Shown here: positions 28,664 to 35,693 of the stretch, piece after piece | Numbering within the stretch: the stretch's first letter is position 1 | How the letters are laid out: each line of letters opens with the position of its first letter | Origin: [Borrelia] turdi | Lineage (GTDB): Bacteria; Spirochaetota; Spirochaetia; Borreliales; Borreliaceae | DNA length: 35,693 nucleotides | Direction of reading: 5' to 3' | NCBI RefSeq assembly: GCF_008828755.2 | Contig: NZ_QBLM01000005.1 | Span: 1-35,693, forward strand | Made by a program: the position numbers and the translations under genes | Notes under the pieces: model-generated | Databases searched by the model: none | What the model saw: the letters and a program-made list of their open reading frames with translations, nothing else | What the model was told of the DNA's origin: nothing

Positions 28664-29395
28664 ATGAAATATAATACAATTATGGGTATATTTGTTTTTT
28701 TACTTTTGTTAAATTCCTGCAATCCGGATTTTAATAACGTAAAACAAAAAGAAAAGCTTAATAAAAAAACAGTTCCAAAAGAAGAAACGCCCGATGAAAG
28801 AATAAAAAACGAACTGATTAGTGATTTAAGAAATTTAATAGAAATAGGTAATACAGATAGAGAAAAATATGTAAAAAAAATGGAAGAAGAGCCCGAAAAT
28901 CAATATGGAATAGAAATTTTCAAAAGATTGGATTGGGGCGGGCCATCAGCAGAAGCGATATCGGCTAATAGCAAAAGATCTATAGAATATAGAAAATTTA
29001 TTTATGTTGCATTAAATGATATCGACACTAATGACTTGGGTGAATTTACAAAAATTTTACTGCTTTCAGGACAGGGAGAAATCATAAACAATTTAAATGG
29101 CTTCGGAAGAACTTTAGATCCCTCGATTGTTCACTTATATTCTAAAAAAGAGACTTTAGACAAACTAGACATCTCGGATTTAGAGAAGCTTAAAAATTAT
29201 TTTAAAGAATTATGGTCTATAAAGACAGTCTTCTCAAAAATGTTTAACCAAATTTTATTAGATTATCGAAATGATAATAATCTCATAAAAACAGATAATA
29301 GTAAGCTTAGATCTTATACAATTCCACTATTTAAGCAAATTAGAGAAAAAGTCACAGAAGCAGAGGAACTAGTGGGTAAAATAATTTCAATATAA
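28664..29395 (+). CDS. PFam54-type 'virulence associated' surface lipoprotein
   Basis: A 243-residue lipoprotein with the lipobox LLLNSC (Cys19) followed by NPDFN and a short Lys/Glu tether. Residues 55-243 carry the family's running signature: REKYVKKMEEEPENQYGI, SANSKRSIEYRKFIYVALND, FTKILLLSGQGEIINNLNGF, LYSKKETLDKLDISDLEKLK and LLDYRNDNNLIKTDNSKL. This is the 'Borrelia_lipo'/PFam54 group (PF05714), which in Lyme Borrelia includes the complement-regulator-binding protein CRASP-1 and relatives on lp54. The fold is all-helical and surface-exposed. Binding of complement or other host proteins is plausible but not shown by sequence. This is the only fully intact, complete family member in the window. 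It lacks the 12-residue repeats of the minus-strand relative. Confidence 0.88.
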   Translation: MKYNTIMGIFVFLLLLNSCNPDFNNVKQKEKLNKKTVPKEETPDERIKNELISDLRNLIEIGNTDREKYVKKMEEEPENQYGIEIFKRLDWGGPSAEAISANSKRSIEYRKFIYVALNDIDTNDLGEFTKILLLSGQGEIINNLNGFGRTLDPSIVHLYSKKETLDKLDISDLEKLKNYFKELWSIKTVFSKMFNQILLDYRNDNNLIKTDNSKLRSYTIPLFKQIREKVTEAEELVGKIISI

Positions 29396-29631
29396 ATTCA
29401 AAAAAATACAAATAAATAATTTATAAGCTCAATTATTCGCTGAAATATGCTTTTAGTTTGCTTTTTCATTGTTACTTTTAGCAAAAAAAGTAATTTTAGA
29501 TAGAAAGAAGCAGAATAGATAGTAATCTTAAAAAATGATATAAGTCTAACCCGTAAGGGGGGGGTTAAATATACTTTCCATAACGTATTGTAAATTATGG
29601 TATTCAAAATTAAACGACATCATAGAAAAAC
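29396..29631 (+). repeat. Shared 3' flank of the PFam54 genes
   Basis: This non-coding stretch recurs, inverted, after the minus-strand genes at 31900-32156 and 34700-34958. Identity ends abruptly at 29631 after AAACGACATCATAGAAAAACC. The PFam54 gene therefore moved together with its flank. A short frame here is antisense and not a gene. Confidence 0.7.
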
Positions 29632-30062
29632 CTGATTATATAGCTCCTGTGAAAGCGTGGTCGAGAAGGTTAAAACTACTGCTATTACATCTAAAATAAG
29701 GCATTGAATAGAGAGCTACCGTAGTTAAAATAACGATAAAAAAATACCGTTTAATAATATTATTTATATGTAAATATTTAAAAATCACAAATTTACTTTC
29801 AAGTACGTACAGCCTTATTTGCAAGCTTACTTTATTTAGTAATGATAAAAAGAAATTTTAAAAATTAAAAAAGCTTCTGTAAACTGTTTATACTCATAAA
29901 AAAACAACCTACATTTTTATTAAATTTACAATTACTATTTGTTTTTAATCTTAAAATGCCTTATGTCCGGGTTCATTATGTATAATCTTATAAACAATAG
30001 AGTAAGTGATGCTTATTTAAATTAACGCTAACTCACAAAATATCTTTTTAGTCAATATCCCA
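29632..30062. other. Spacer with one weak minus-strand open frame
   Basis: A minus-strand frame at 29824-29636 contains a hydrophobic run (IIKRYFFIVILTTVALYSMP) that could be a signal peptide remnant. It has no ribosome binding site and no recognisable mature part. The rest is featureless. Confidence 0.3.
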
Positions 30063-30424
30063 TGTCTAATACAAGCTTGCTCAACATTTTTGAGAAGACT
30101 GTCTTATAGACCATAATTCTTTAAAATAATTTTTGATCTTCTCTAAATTTGAGATGTCTTGCTTGTCTAAAGTCTCTTTTTTAGAATATTAGAATATAAG
30201 TTAATAATCATAGAATCTAAAAATTCTCCTAATCTGCTAAAAACGTTAAGGATTTCTCCCTGTCCTGATAATATTACAATTTTTGAAAATTCACCCAAGT
30301 CATTAGTATCGATATCATTTAATATTACATAAACATGGTTTCTAAATTCTATAGATCTTCCGGTATTAGACGATATCCACTTTGGTGCGCCCACCCAACC
30401 CAATACGTCATAATAAACGAACAT
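30063..30424 (-). pseudogene. Truncated PFam54 lipoprotein gene
   Basis: The minus strand encodes LGWVGAPKWISSNTGRSIEF, NHVYVILNDIDTNDLGEFSK and VILSGQGEILNVFSRLGEFL. A frame break near 30180 leads to LDKQDISNLEKIKNYFKELW, and a stop near 30090 follows. This is the PFam54 core without signal peptide, N-terminal 60 residues or last 40 residues. Its 5' edge (about 30413) abuts a piece of the unidentified gene family found near 33890, now in the opposite orientation. Confidence 0.8.
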
Positions 30425-30500
30425 TTGGCAATAATTTCTACACTATAAATTGTATCTAACCAGCTTTAAGGGTGATTTGATGGAATTTTGTATTTTTTTA

Positions 30501-30764
30501 TTAGCTTGATTTTTTGATACTCTTTAAAACTTTTTTTATAACCCAATATTGACTGTTCTTTTGCAAGATTAATATTTTTAGATTTTTTTCACAAGGCTTA
30601 TTTTTTTTTATAAATTTTTCAGAAAAGTTTTTTATAGAATTCTTAATCTTATAAGCATCTTTTACATACTTATATGTAAGTGTAGTATTTAATACTGGTG
30701 AATTTGATGAATCAAGATCTGGAAAAGTAAGATTATCTATATTTTCTTGAAAAATGGAAACCAT
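30501..30764 (-). pseudogene. Unidentified helical ORF fragment
   Basis: An 87-codon frame with Lys/Asn-rich helical content (KYVKDAYKIKNSIKNFSEKF) and no ribosome binding site. In a neighbouring frame just upstream the sequence reads NEIKEYLQNKQWFPFF, which could join it by a one-base shift near 30750. I think it is the end of a broken gene. Family unknown. Confidence 0.35.
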
Positions 30765-30871
30765 TGTTTATTTTGTAAATATTCTTTTATTTCGTTTTTA
30801 ATGAATTTTCTTATATCAATTTAAGTAGACTTTCAGAAGAGTTCTTAAATTTTTTATTTTTTAGAAACTAA

Positions 30872-31306
30872 GACGTATTTGTGAAAATAAATGATCAAAA
30901 TAAGCCCCTTTTTATAGAAATTTTAGAAAAATTTTTCAACAAAGAACTTTTCAATAGCGCTAAAAGCGTATCTTTAGCGGTTAATGACTATTTAAGGCTT
31001 TTAAAAATTGTATTCGAAAATCCAGTTCAATCTCTAATCAATTTTATACCAGACTGGCTTTTTGTATATAATCCTTTAGTAAAAGAACTTTCACTTGTTC
31101 ATTTAATAATAGAAAAAACCAAACTAAAAGACCTTATTGATGATGAAGCTAGTGGGGCAATCTTCGACAAAGTTCCAGCTGTAATTATTGATTCTGGAGA
31201 AGATATTGAGACTATTTTCAAGCCTTGTTGTATGAATTTGGATATGCATATACTTTCTCAAAAACAGGTAAGTTATAAACTTTACCAATTTGGAAAAGCA
31301 AGGTAA
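30872..31306 (+). pseudogene. Inverted 3' portion of the MSNKND-type gene
   Basis: Open from DVFVKINDQNKP to a stop at 31306. It is nearly identical to residues 35-130 of the minus-strand gene at 34223-34642, and then reads further without the frameshift of that copy (VPAVIIDSGEDIETIFKPCC). It has no start of its own, since its first 34 codons lie at 31741-31842 on the other strand. The protein is helical (IEILEKFFNKELFN, LRLLKIVFENPVQSLINF). I do not recognise the family. A further trace (VIKRDVEICSLDASSYIMSK) continues to about 31400 in another frame. Confidence 0.6.
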
Positions 31307-31464
31307 TTAAGCGGGATGTTGAAATCTGCTCTTTAGATGCGTCTAGTTATATTATGTCAAAAAGTAGTTCTAGTAGTTGCGATTCAACCAGAGTCATTTG
31401 AAGAGAAGACAAGTTCCAAAGCAAAGAAGAAGCAATATCAAAAAATGACCATTATACTCAGCGC

Positions 31465-31740
31465 CAATAAATGTAGCTGGCTTCTTGCAATTCCCCTTAC
31501 GTAGCGGTGCTTCAAAAAGGTTTGGTGTATCCCGACGTTGTTTGCAAAGTCGGCAGCAAAGCTGTTTTTTCAGAATATAACCCCAGCAGCTCTCTTGTAG
31601 AAACTTGCCAAAAATATCCCTTTCATTATCACCTACATTTTCAAAAAAAAGCTTTCTACTTTTTGCAGTAGCTTCTTGATACATTCCTTGACAATTCCAA
31701 TATTTGTTTTGGGACCATTTAAACTATAAAATTCTACCGA
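31465..31740. other. Unique segment without a clear gene
   Basis: This part of the inverted segment has no counterpart beside the other copy. It is less AT-rich than its surroundings. A 96-codon minus-strand frame here (31684-31394) is Cys-rich (SCWGYILKKQLCCRLCKQ) and unlike typical Borrelia proteins. I doubt it is a real gene. Origin unknown. Confidence 0.35.
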
Positions 31741-31842
31741 ATTACTTCTATCTTTTGTAAATTTTTCTATTACTTTATTTACCTTTTCGCATAAATTATA
31801 ACCATTTTTATCAGACTCAATATTGTCATTCTTATTTGACAC
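31633..31842 (-). pseudogene. 5' part of the MSNKND-type gene, cut by the inversion
   Basis: The first 34 codons (MSNKNDNIESDKNGYN to KFTKDRSN) match the gene at 34642 with its GTG start. At 31740 the frame runs into unrelated sequence (SVEFYSLNGPKTNIGIVKE) and ends. The missing continuation is on the plus strand at 30872. Confidence 0.7.
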
Positions 31843-31852
31843 TTTTAATATT

Positions 31853-32156
31853 TTTCTAGTAAAAAACCATCTATCCCTATTTTTGTATCATCTTTTCTAT
31901 GATGTCGTTTAATTTTGAATGCCATAACTTACAAGACGCTATGGGAAGTATATTTAAATAAATTTAAACATACTTCCCATATTTAAAACTTCCTTACGGA
32001 TTAGACTTATATCATTTTATTAAGATTGTTATCTATCTTACTCCTTTCTATCTAAAATTACTTTTTTTTACTAAAAGCAACAATGAAAAAGCAAACTAAA
32101 GGCATATTTCAACGAATAATTGAGCTTATAAATTATTTATTTATATTTTTTTAAAT
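31853..32156 (-). repeat. PFam54 3' flank, second copy
   Basis: Nearly identical to 34655-34958 and, over 250 bases, to the inverted flank at 29396-29631. It contains ATGGGAAGTATATTTAAATA and its reverse complement around a short centre (about 31939-31980), a possible terminator hairpin for the converging genes. No gene is present. Confidence 0.65.
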
Positions 32157-33567
32157 TTATATTGAAGTTATTTTACCCACTAGTTCCTCTGCTTCTGTGA
32201 CTTTTTCTCTAATTTGCTCAAATAGTGGAATTGTATAAGATCTAAGCTTACTATTATCTGTTTTTATAAGATTATTATCATTTCGATAATCTAATAAAAT
32301 TTGGTTAAACATTTTTGAGAAGACTGTCTTTATAGACCATAATTCTTTAAAATAATTTTTAAGCTTCTCTAAATCCGAGATGTCTAGCTTGTCTAAAGTC
32401 TCTTTTTTAGAATATAAGTGAATAATCGAGGGATCTAAAGTTCTTCCGAAGCCATTTATATTGTTTATGATTTCTCCCTGTCCTGAAAGCAGTAAAATTT
32501 TTGTAAATTCACCCCAGTCATTACTATCCATATCAATTAATGCGACATAAACAAATTTTCTATATTCTATAGATCTTTTGCTATTAGCCGATATCGCTTC
32601 TGCTGATGGACCGCCCCAATCCAATCTTTTGAAAATTTCTATTCCATATTGATTTTCAGGCTCTTCTTCCATTTTTTTTACATATTTTTCTCTATCTACA
32701 TTACTTATTTCTATTAAATTTCTTAAATTACTAATCAATTCATTTTTTATTATTTTATCACGAGCTTCTTGTTCTTTTCGAGCTGCTTCTTTATCACGAG
32801 CTTCTTGTTCTTTTAGAGCTGCTTCTTTATCACCAGCTTCTTGTTCTTTTCGAGCTGCTTCTTTATCACGAGCTTCTTGTTCTTTTAGAGCTGCTTCTTT
32901 ATCACGAGCTTCTTGTTCTTTTCGAGCTGCTTCTTTATCACGAGCTTCTTGTTCTTTTCGAGCTGCTTCTTTATCACGAGCTTCTTGTTCTTTTCGAGCT
33001 GCTTCTTTATCACGAGCTTCTTGTTCTTTTCGAGCTGCTTCTTTATCACGAGCTTCTTGTTCTTTTCGAGCTGCTTCTTTATCACGAGCTTCTTGTTCTT
33101 TTCGAGCTGCTTCTTTATCACGAGCTTCTTGTTCTTTTGGAGCTGCTTCTTTATCACGAACTTCTTGTTCTTTTGGAGCTGCTTCTTTATCACGAGCTTC
33201 TTGTTCTTTTCGAGCTGTTTCTTTATCACGAGCTTCTTGTTCTTTTAGAGCTGCTTCTTTATCACGAGCTTCTTGTTCTTTTGGAGCTGCTTCTTTATCA
33301 CGAGCTCCTTGTTCTTTTGGAGCTGCTTCTTTATCACGAACTTCTTGTTCTTTTGGAGCTGCTTCTTTATCACGAACTTCTTGTTCTTTTGGGGCTGTTT
33401 TTTCATCACGAACTTCTTTTTTTAGGGCTGTTTTTTCATCAAGCGCTTTTTTTTAGGGCTGTTTTTTCATCAAACTCTTTTTTTTGTTTTACGTTATTAA
33501 AATCCGGATTACAGGAATTTAATAAAAATAAAAATACAAATATACCTATAATTGTATTATATTTCAT
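32157..33567 (-). CDS. PFam54-type lipoprotein with long charged repeat stalk, one-base frameshift
   Basis: Starts at ATG 33567 with a GGAGAG ribosome binding site and encodes the same leader as the plus-strand gene (lipobox LLNSC then NPDFN). A stalk follows: three irregular units, then 18 copies of a 12-residue unit of the type RDKEAARKEQEA, then the PFam54 core, almost identical to the plus-strand protein (EEEPENQYGIEIFKRLDWGG). The total length of 1411 bases is one more than a multiple of three. The extra base is in an A8 run (complement of 33447-33454), which should be A7 as in the next unit. As written, translation stops after about 40 residues. With the run corrected the product is 469 residues. 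It may be phase variation, recent mutation or a sequencing error. The Glu/Lys/Arg/Ala repeats should form a stiff single helix holding the core off the cell surface. Confidence 0.75.
32760..33407 (-). repeat. 36-bp coding tandem repeat, 18 copies
   Basis: Exact 36-base periodicity, with variation mainly at one codon (Arg, Leu or Pro) and at Ala/Val. Pro variants lie at the N-terminal end and Arg variants at the C-terminal end, a gradient typical of unequal crossing-over. The same repeat recurs at 35575-35693. All six frames are open or nearly so because the unit is a multiple of three. Confidence 0.92.
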
Positions 33568-33595
33568 AAATACTCTCCTTTGCCTAAAATCTAAT

Positions 33596-33660
33596 ACTTA
33601 ATAGAATTACTTAATAGAATTACTTAATAGAATTACTTAATAGAATTACTTAATAGAATG
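33596..33660 (-). repeat. 13-bp tandem repeat in the leader, 5 copies
   Basis: Five copies of ACTTAATAGAATT (plus strand), the reverse complement of the unit at 28503-28632. They lie between the promoter and the start of the long PFam54 gene. All are of the ATTCT type on the coding strand. Confidence 0.9.
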
Positions 33661-33664
33661 AAAT

Positions 33665-33702
33665 ACATTATATATTATAATGTATAATATTATGTACCAC
33701 AA
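33665..33702 (-). promoter_or_regulatory. Promoter and palindrome of the long PFam54 gene
   Basis: On the minus strand the -35 box TTGTGG (complement of 33697-33702) and -10 box TATAAT (complement of 33674-33679) are 17 bases apart. ACATTATA (33665-33672) and TATAATGT (33676-33683) form an inverted repeat over the -10 box. The sequence differs from the palindrome at 28459-28495, but the position relative to the promoter is the same. Confidence 0.65.
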
Positions 33703-34222
33703 TATAGTTGTGGTATAAAAAACGTCACTATAGATGTCAAAATAGTAGATGTAACGAGAATCTTGATCATTTGAAGCGTTTCTAAATCAAAGCTTAGCTT
33801 TAGTTGGAAAATATTCTTTATTTACCAGCTTGATGGTAGAGTCAGCGCTAAATCTTGCTTCTAGATTATGTGTGGAAATTATTGCCAAATGTTCGTTTAT
33901 GGCGTGGTGGTCGCGCTAAACTTCGTGTTTTTTGAAGTCCATTTGTAAACTGTAAGTATAATGGTCGTTTTTTGATATTGCTACTTCTTTGCTTTGGAAC
34001 TTGTCTTCTCTTCAAATGACTCTGGTTGAATCGCAACTACTAGAACTACTTTTTGACATAATATAACTAGACGCATCTAAAGAGCAGATTTCAACATCCC
34101 GCTTAATTACCTTGCTTTTCCAAATTGGTAAAGTTTATAATTTACCTGTTTTTGAGAAAGTATATGCATATCCAAATTCATACAACAAGGCTTGAAAATA
34201 GTCTCAATATCTTCTCCAAGAA
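33703..34222 (-). pseudogene. Decayed 3' continuation of the MSNKND-type gene
   Basis: On the minus strand, about 34220-34000 corresponds to the downstream part seen at 31150-31460 on the plus strand (GEDIETIFKP, DVEICSLDASSYIMSK). Then 33960-33790 reads QMDFKKHEV, a stop, INEHLAIISTHNLEARFSAD and IKLVNKEYFPTKAKL. Several stops and frameshifts are present. It looks like the rest of a larger gene whose 5' end is at 34642. No family was recognised. Confidence 0.45.
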
Positions 34223-34642
34223 TCAATAATTATAGCTGGAACTTTCGAGGATTGCCTCACTAGCTTCATCATCAATAAGGTCTTTTAGTTTGGTTTTTTC
34301 TATTATTAAATGAACAAGTGAAAGTTCTTTTAATAAAGGATTATATACAAAAAGCCAGTCTGGTATAAAATTGATTAGAGATTGAACTGGATTTTCGAAT
34401 ACAATTTTTAAAAGCCTTAAATAGTCATTAACTGCTAAAGATACGCTTTTAGTGCTATTGAAAAGTTCTTTGTTGAAAAATTTTTCTAAAATTTCTATAA
34501 AAAGGGGCTTATTTTGATCATTTATTTTCACAAATACGTCATTACTTCTATCTTTTGTAAATTTTTCTATTACTTTATTTACCTTTTCGCATAAATTATA
34601 ACCATTTTTATCAGACTCAATATTGTCATTCTTATTTGACAC
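34223..34642 (-). pseudogene. MSNKND-type gene, unrearranged copy, frameshifted near its end
   Basis: Starts at a GTG (34642) without a good ribosome binding site. It is open for 139 codons of mainly helical, leucine-rich protein (LFIEILEKFFNKELFN, VHLIIEKTKLKDLIDDEAS). Compared with the plus-strand piece at 30872-31306 it has lost two bases near 34245, which changes the reading after DDEASEAI and causes early termination. The relative continues with VPAVIIDSGEDIETIF. The two damaged copies therefore complement each other in showing the original gene. I do not recognise it. It lies between PFam54 genes and was duplicated with them. Confidence 0.5.
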
Positions 34643-34654
34643 TTTTAATATTTT

Positions 34655-34958
34655 TCTAGTAAAAAACCATCTATCCCTATTTTTGTATCATCTTTTCTAT
34701 GATGTCGTTTAATTTTGAATGCCATAACTTACAAGACGCTATGGGAAGTATATTTAAATAAATTTAAACATACTTCCCATATTTAAAACTTCCTTACGGA
34801 TTAGACTTATATCATTTTATTAAGATTGTTATCTATCTTACTCCTTTCTATCCAAAATTACTTTTTTTTTTACTAAAAGCAACAATGAAAAAGCAAACTA
34901 AAGGCATATTTCAACGAATAATTGAGCTTATAAATTATTTATTTATATTTTTTTAAAT
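34655..34958 (-). repeat. PFam54 3' flank, third copy
   Basis: Nearly identical to 31853-32156, differing by single bases and by the length of a T run (34861-34871). It marks the tandem duplication of the unit made of the PFam54 gene, flank and MSNKND-type gene, about 2.8 kb long. Confidence 0.7.
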
Positions 34959-35693
34959 TTATATTGAAGTTATTTTACCCACTAGTACCTCTGTTCTTCT
35001 AGTTTTTGCTTTAACTTGCTCAAATAGTGGAGTTGCATAAGATCTAAGCTTACTATTATCTGTTTTTATAAGATTATTATTATCTTTATAAGCTAATAAA
35101 ATTTGGATAAATATTTTTGAGAGGTCTTTCTTTATAGACCATAATTCTTCAAAATAATTTTTAAGCTTCTCTAAATCCGAGATGTCTAGCTTGTCTAAAG
35201 TATCTTTTTTAGAATATAAGTGAACAATTGAGGGATCTAAAGATCCTCCGTAGCCATTTAAATTGTTTAAGATTACTCCATTTCCTGAAATCAGTAAAAT
35301 TTCTGTAAATACACCCCAGTCATTACTATCCATATCAATTAATGCGGCATAAACATGTTTTCTAAAATTTCTAGATCTTCTGCTATCAGACGATATCCAT
35401 TCTTGGTCGAACCTTCCCCAATGCAAGCTTTTGAAAAGTGTTATTCCATATTGATCTGCAGTCTCTTCTTCAAATTTTTTTTCATATTTTTCTCTATCTA
35501 CATTACTTATTTCTATTAAATTTCTTAAATTACTAATTAATTCATTTTTTATTATTTTATCATACTCTTCTTGTTCTTTTCGAGCTGCTTCTTTATCACG
35601 AGCTTCTTGTTCTTTTCGAGCTGCTTCTTTATCACGAGCTTCTTGTTCTTTTCGAGCTGCTTCTTTATCACGAGCTTCTTGTTCTTTTCGAGC
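34959..35693 (-). CDS. PFam54-type lipoprotein with repeat stalk, cut by the window edge
   Basis: The minus-strand frame is open from the window edge to the stop at 34959. It begins inside the same 12-residue repeats (RDKEAARKEQEA, three and a half copies visible), then EEYDKIIKNELISNLRNL, REKYEKKFEEETADQYGI and the PFam54 core (SSDSRRSRNFRKHVYAALID, LYSKKDTLDKLDISDLEKLK, LLAYKDNNNLIKTDNSKL). It is more diverged in the first third of the core (SLHWGRFDQEW against RLDWGGPSAEA) than the other two, and nearly identical in the last third. This suggests gene conversion, or selection on the exposed part. The signal peptide should lie beyond the right edge. Confidence 0.85.
   Translation of the reverse strand, partial: ARKEQEARDKEAARKEQEARDKEAARKEQEARDKEAARKEQEEYDKIIKNELISNLRNLIEISNVDREKYEKKFEEETADQYGITLFKSLHWGRFDQEWISSDSRRSRNFRKHVYAALIDMDSNDWGVFTEILLISGNGVILNNLNGYGGSLDPSIVHLYSKKDTLDKLDISDLEKLKNYFEELWSIKKDLSKIFIQILLAYKDNNNLIKTDNSKLRSYATPLFEQVKAKTRRTEVLVGKITSI

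Larger units (their letters stand above)
30872..31740. other. Inverted segment of about 870 bp
   Basis: Turning 30872-31740 round rejoins the split MSNKND-type gene exactly at codon 34/35, giving the same junction seen in the unrearranged copy at 34540-34544. Identity with the other copy extends to 31460 in inverted orientation. No long inverted repeats flank the breakpoints. Confidence 0.7.

Noticed and set aside
29398-29607. Short minus-strand frame after the PFam54 gene
   Set aside because: The sequence is the non-coding 3' flank shared with 31900-32156 and 34700-34958; the frame is not kept open in the other copies.
32885-33229. Open frames of 111-154 codons on both strands across the repeats (KNKKLVIKKQ and FFITSFLFFSSC types)
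   Set aside because: They are by-products of a 36-base unit without stops in any frame; the EAARKEQEA frame joins the signal peptide and the PFam54 core.
32760-33407. Possible CRISPR array, because of the regular 36-bp repeats
   Set aside because: The units are contiguous without spacers, the period is a multiple of three, and they lie in frame within a lipoprotein gene.

Overview
The window is very AT-rich and carries Borrelia plasmid gene families throughout: PF57/62, PF50, PF32 and PF49 replication and partition genes, PFam54-type 'virulence associated' lipoproteins, and BBE02-like type IIG restriction-modification enzymes. It opens with a perfect 126-bp palindrome that reads as a hairpin telomere copied through the loop. 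I read it as the left part of a linear Borrelia plasmid, more likely from a relapsing-fever-group or related species than from B. burgdorferi itself. That species placement is inference. The right edge (35693) cuts a lipoprotein gene, so the plasmid continues.

Layout. 1-126: telomere. 343-1428: a lipoprotein gene with its own promoter and a terminator-like hairpin. 1514-2530: a dead MFS transporter and a scrap of a restriction-modification gene (minus strand). 2740-3621: a lipoprotein of unknown function. About 4125-12650 and 16290-24850: two diverged copies of an 8.5-kb block. Each holds, in order, a type IIG restriction-modification gene (minus), a decayed ORF, PF49 (minus), a putative origin spacer, then PF57/62-PF50-PF32 (plus) and a broken adenine deaminase. 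Copy A keeps only the restriction-modification gene; its four partition genes are all broken. Copy B keeps everything except the deaminase. Between the copies lie a broken membrane-protein gene, a second helical lipoprotein and a dead PFam54 gene.

24866-28240 is a graveyard: PF50 and PF49 scraps from a third replication locus, a broken helical antigen-like gene, and another restriction-modification scrap. 28449-35693 is a PFam54 lipoprotein array: one intact plus-strand gene, one dead minus-strand gene, one long minus-strand gene with an 18-copy 36-bp repeat and a one-base frameshift, and one cut by the window edge. Between them are copies of an unidentified gene. One copy was split by an inversion of about 870 bp.

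Functionally, copy B (21287-24607) is the only complete partition system and should maintain the plasmid. The two restriction-modification enzymes share their nuclease and methylase cores but differ in the putative target-recognition region, so they may read different sites. The lipoproteins are the likely surface-exposed cargo. The most interesting regulatory feature is shared by two PFam54 genes: a 17-bp-spaced sigma70-type promoter, a palindrome over the -10 box, and a 13-bp tandem repeat in the leader (10 copies in one, 5 in the other). I saw no rRNA, tRNA or CRISPR array.
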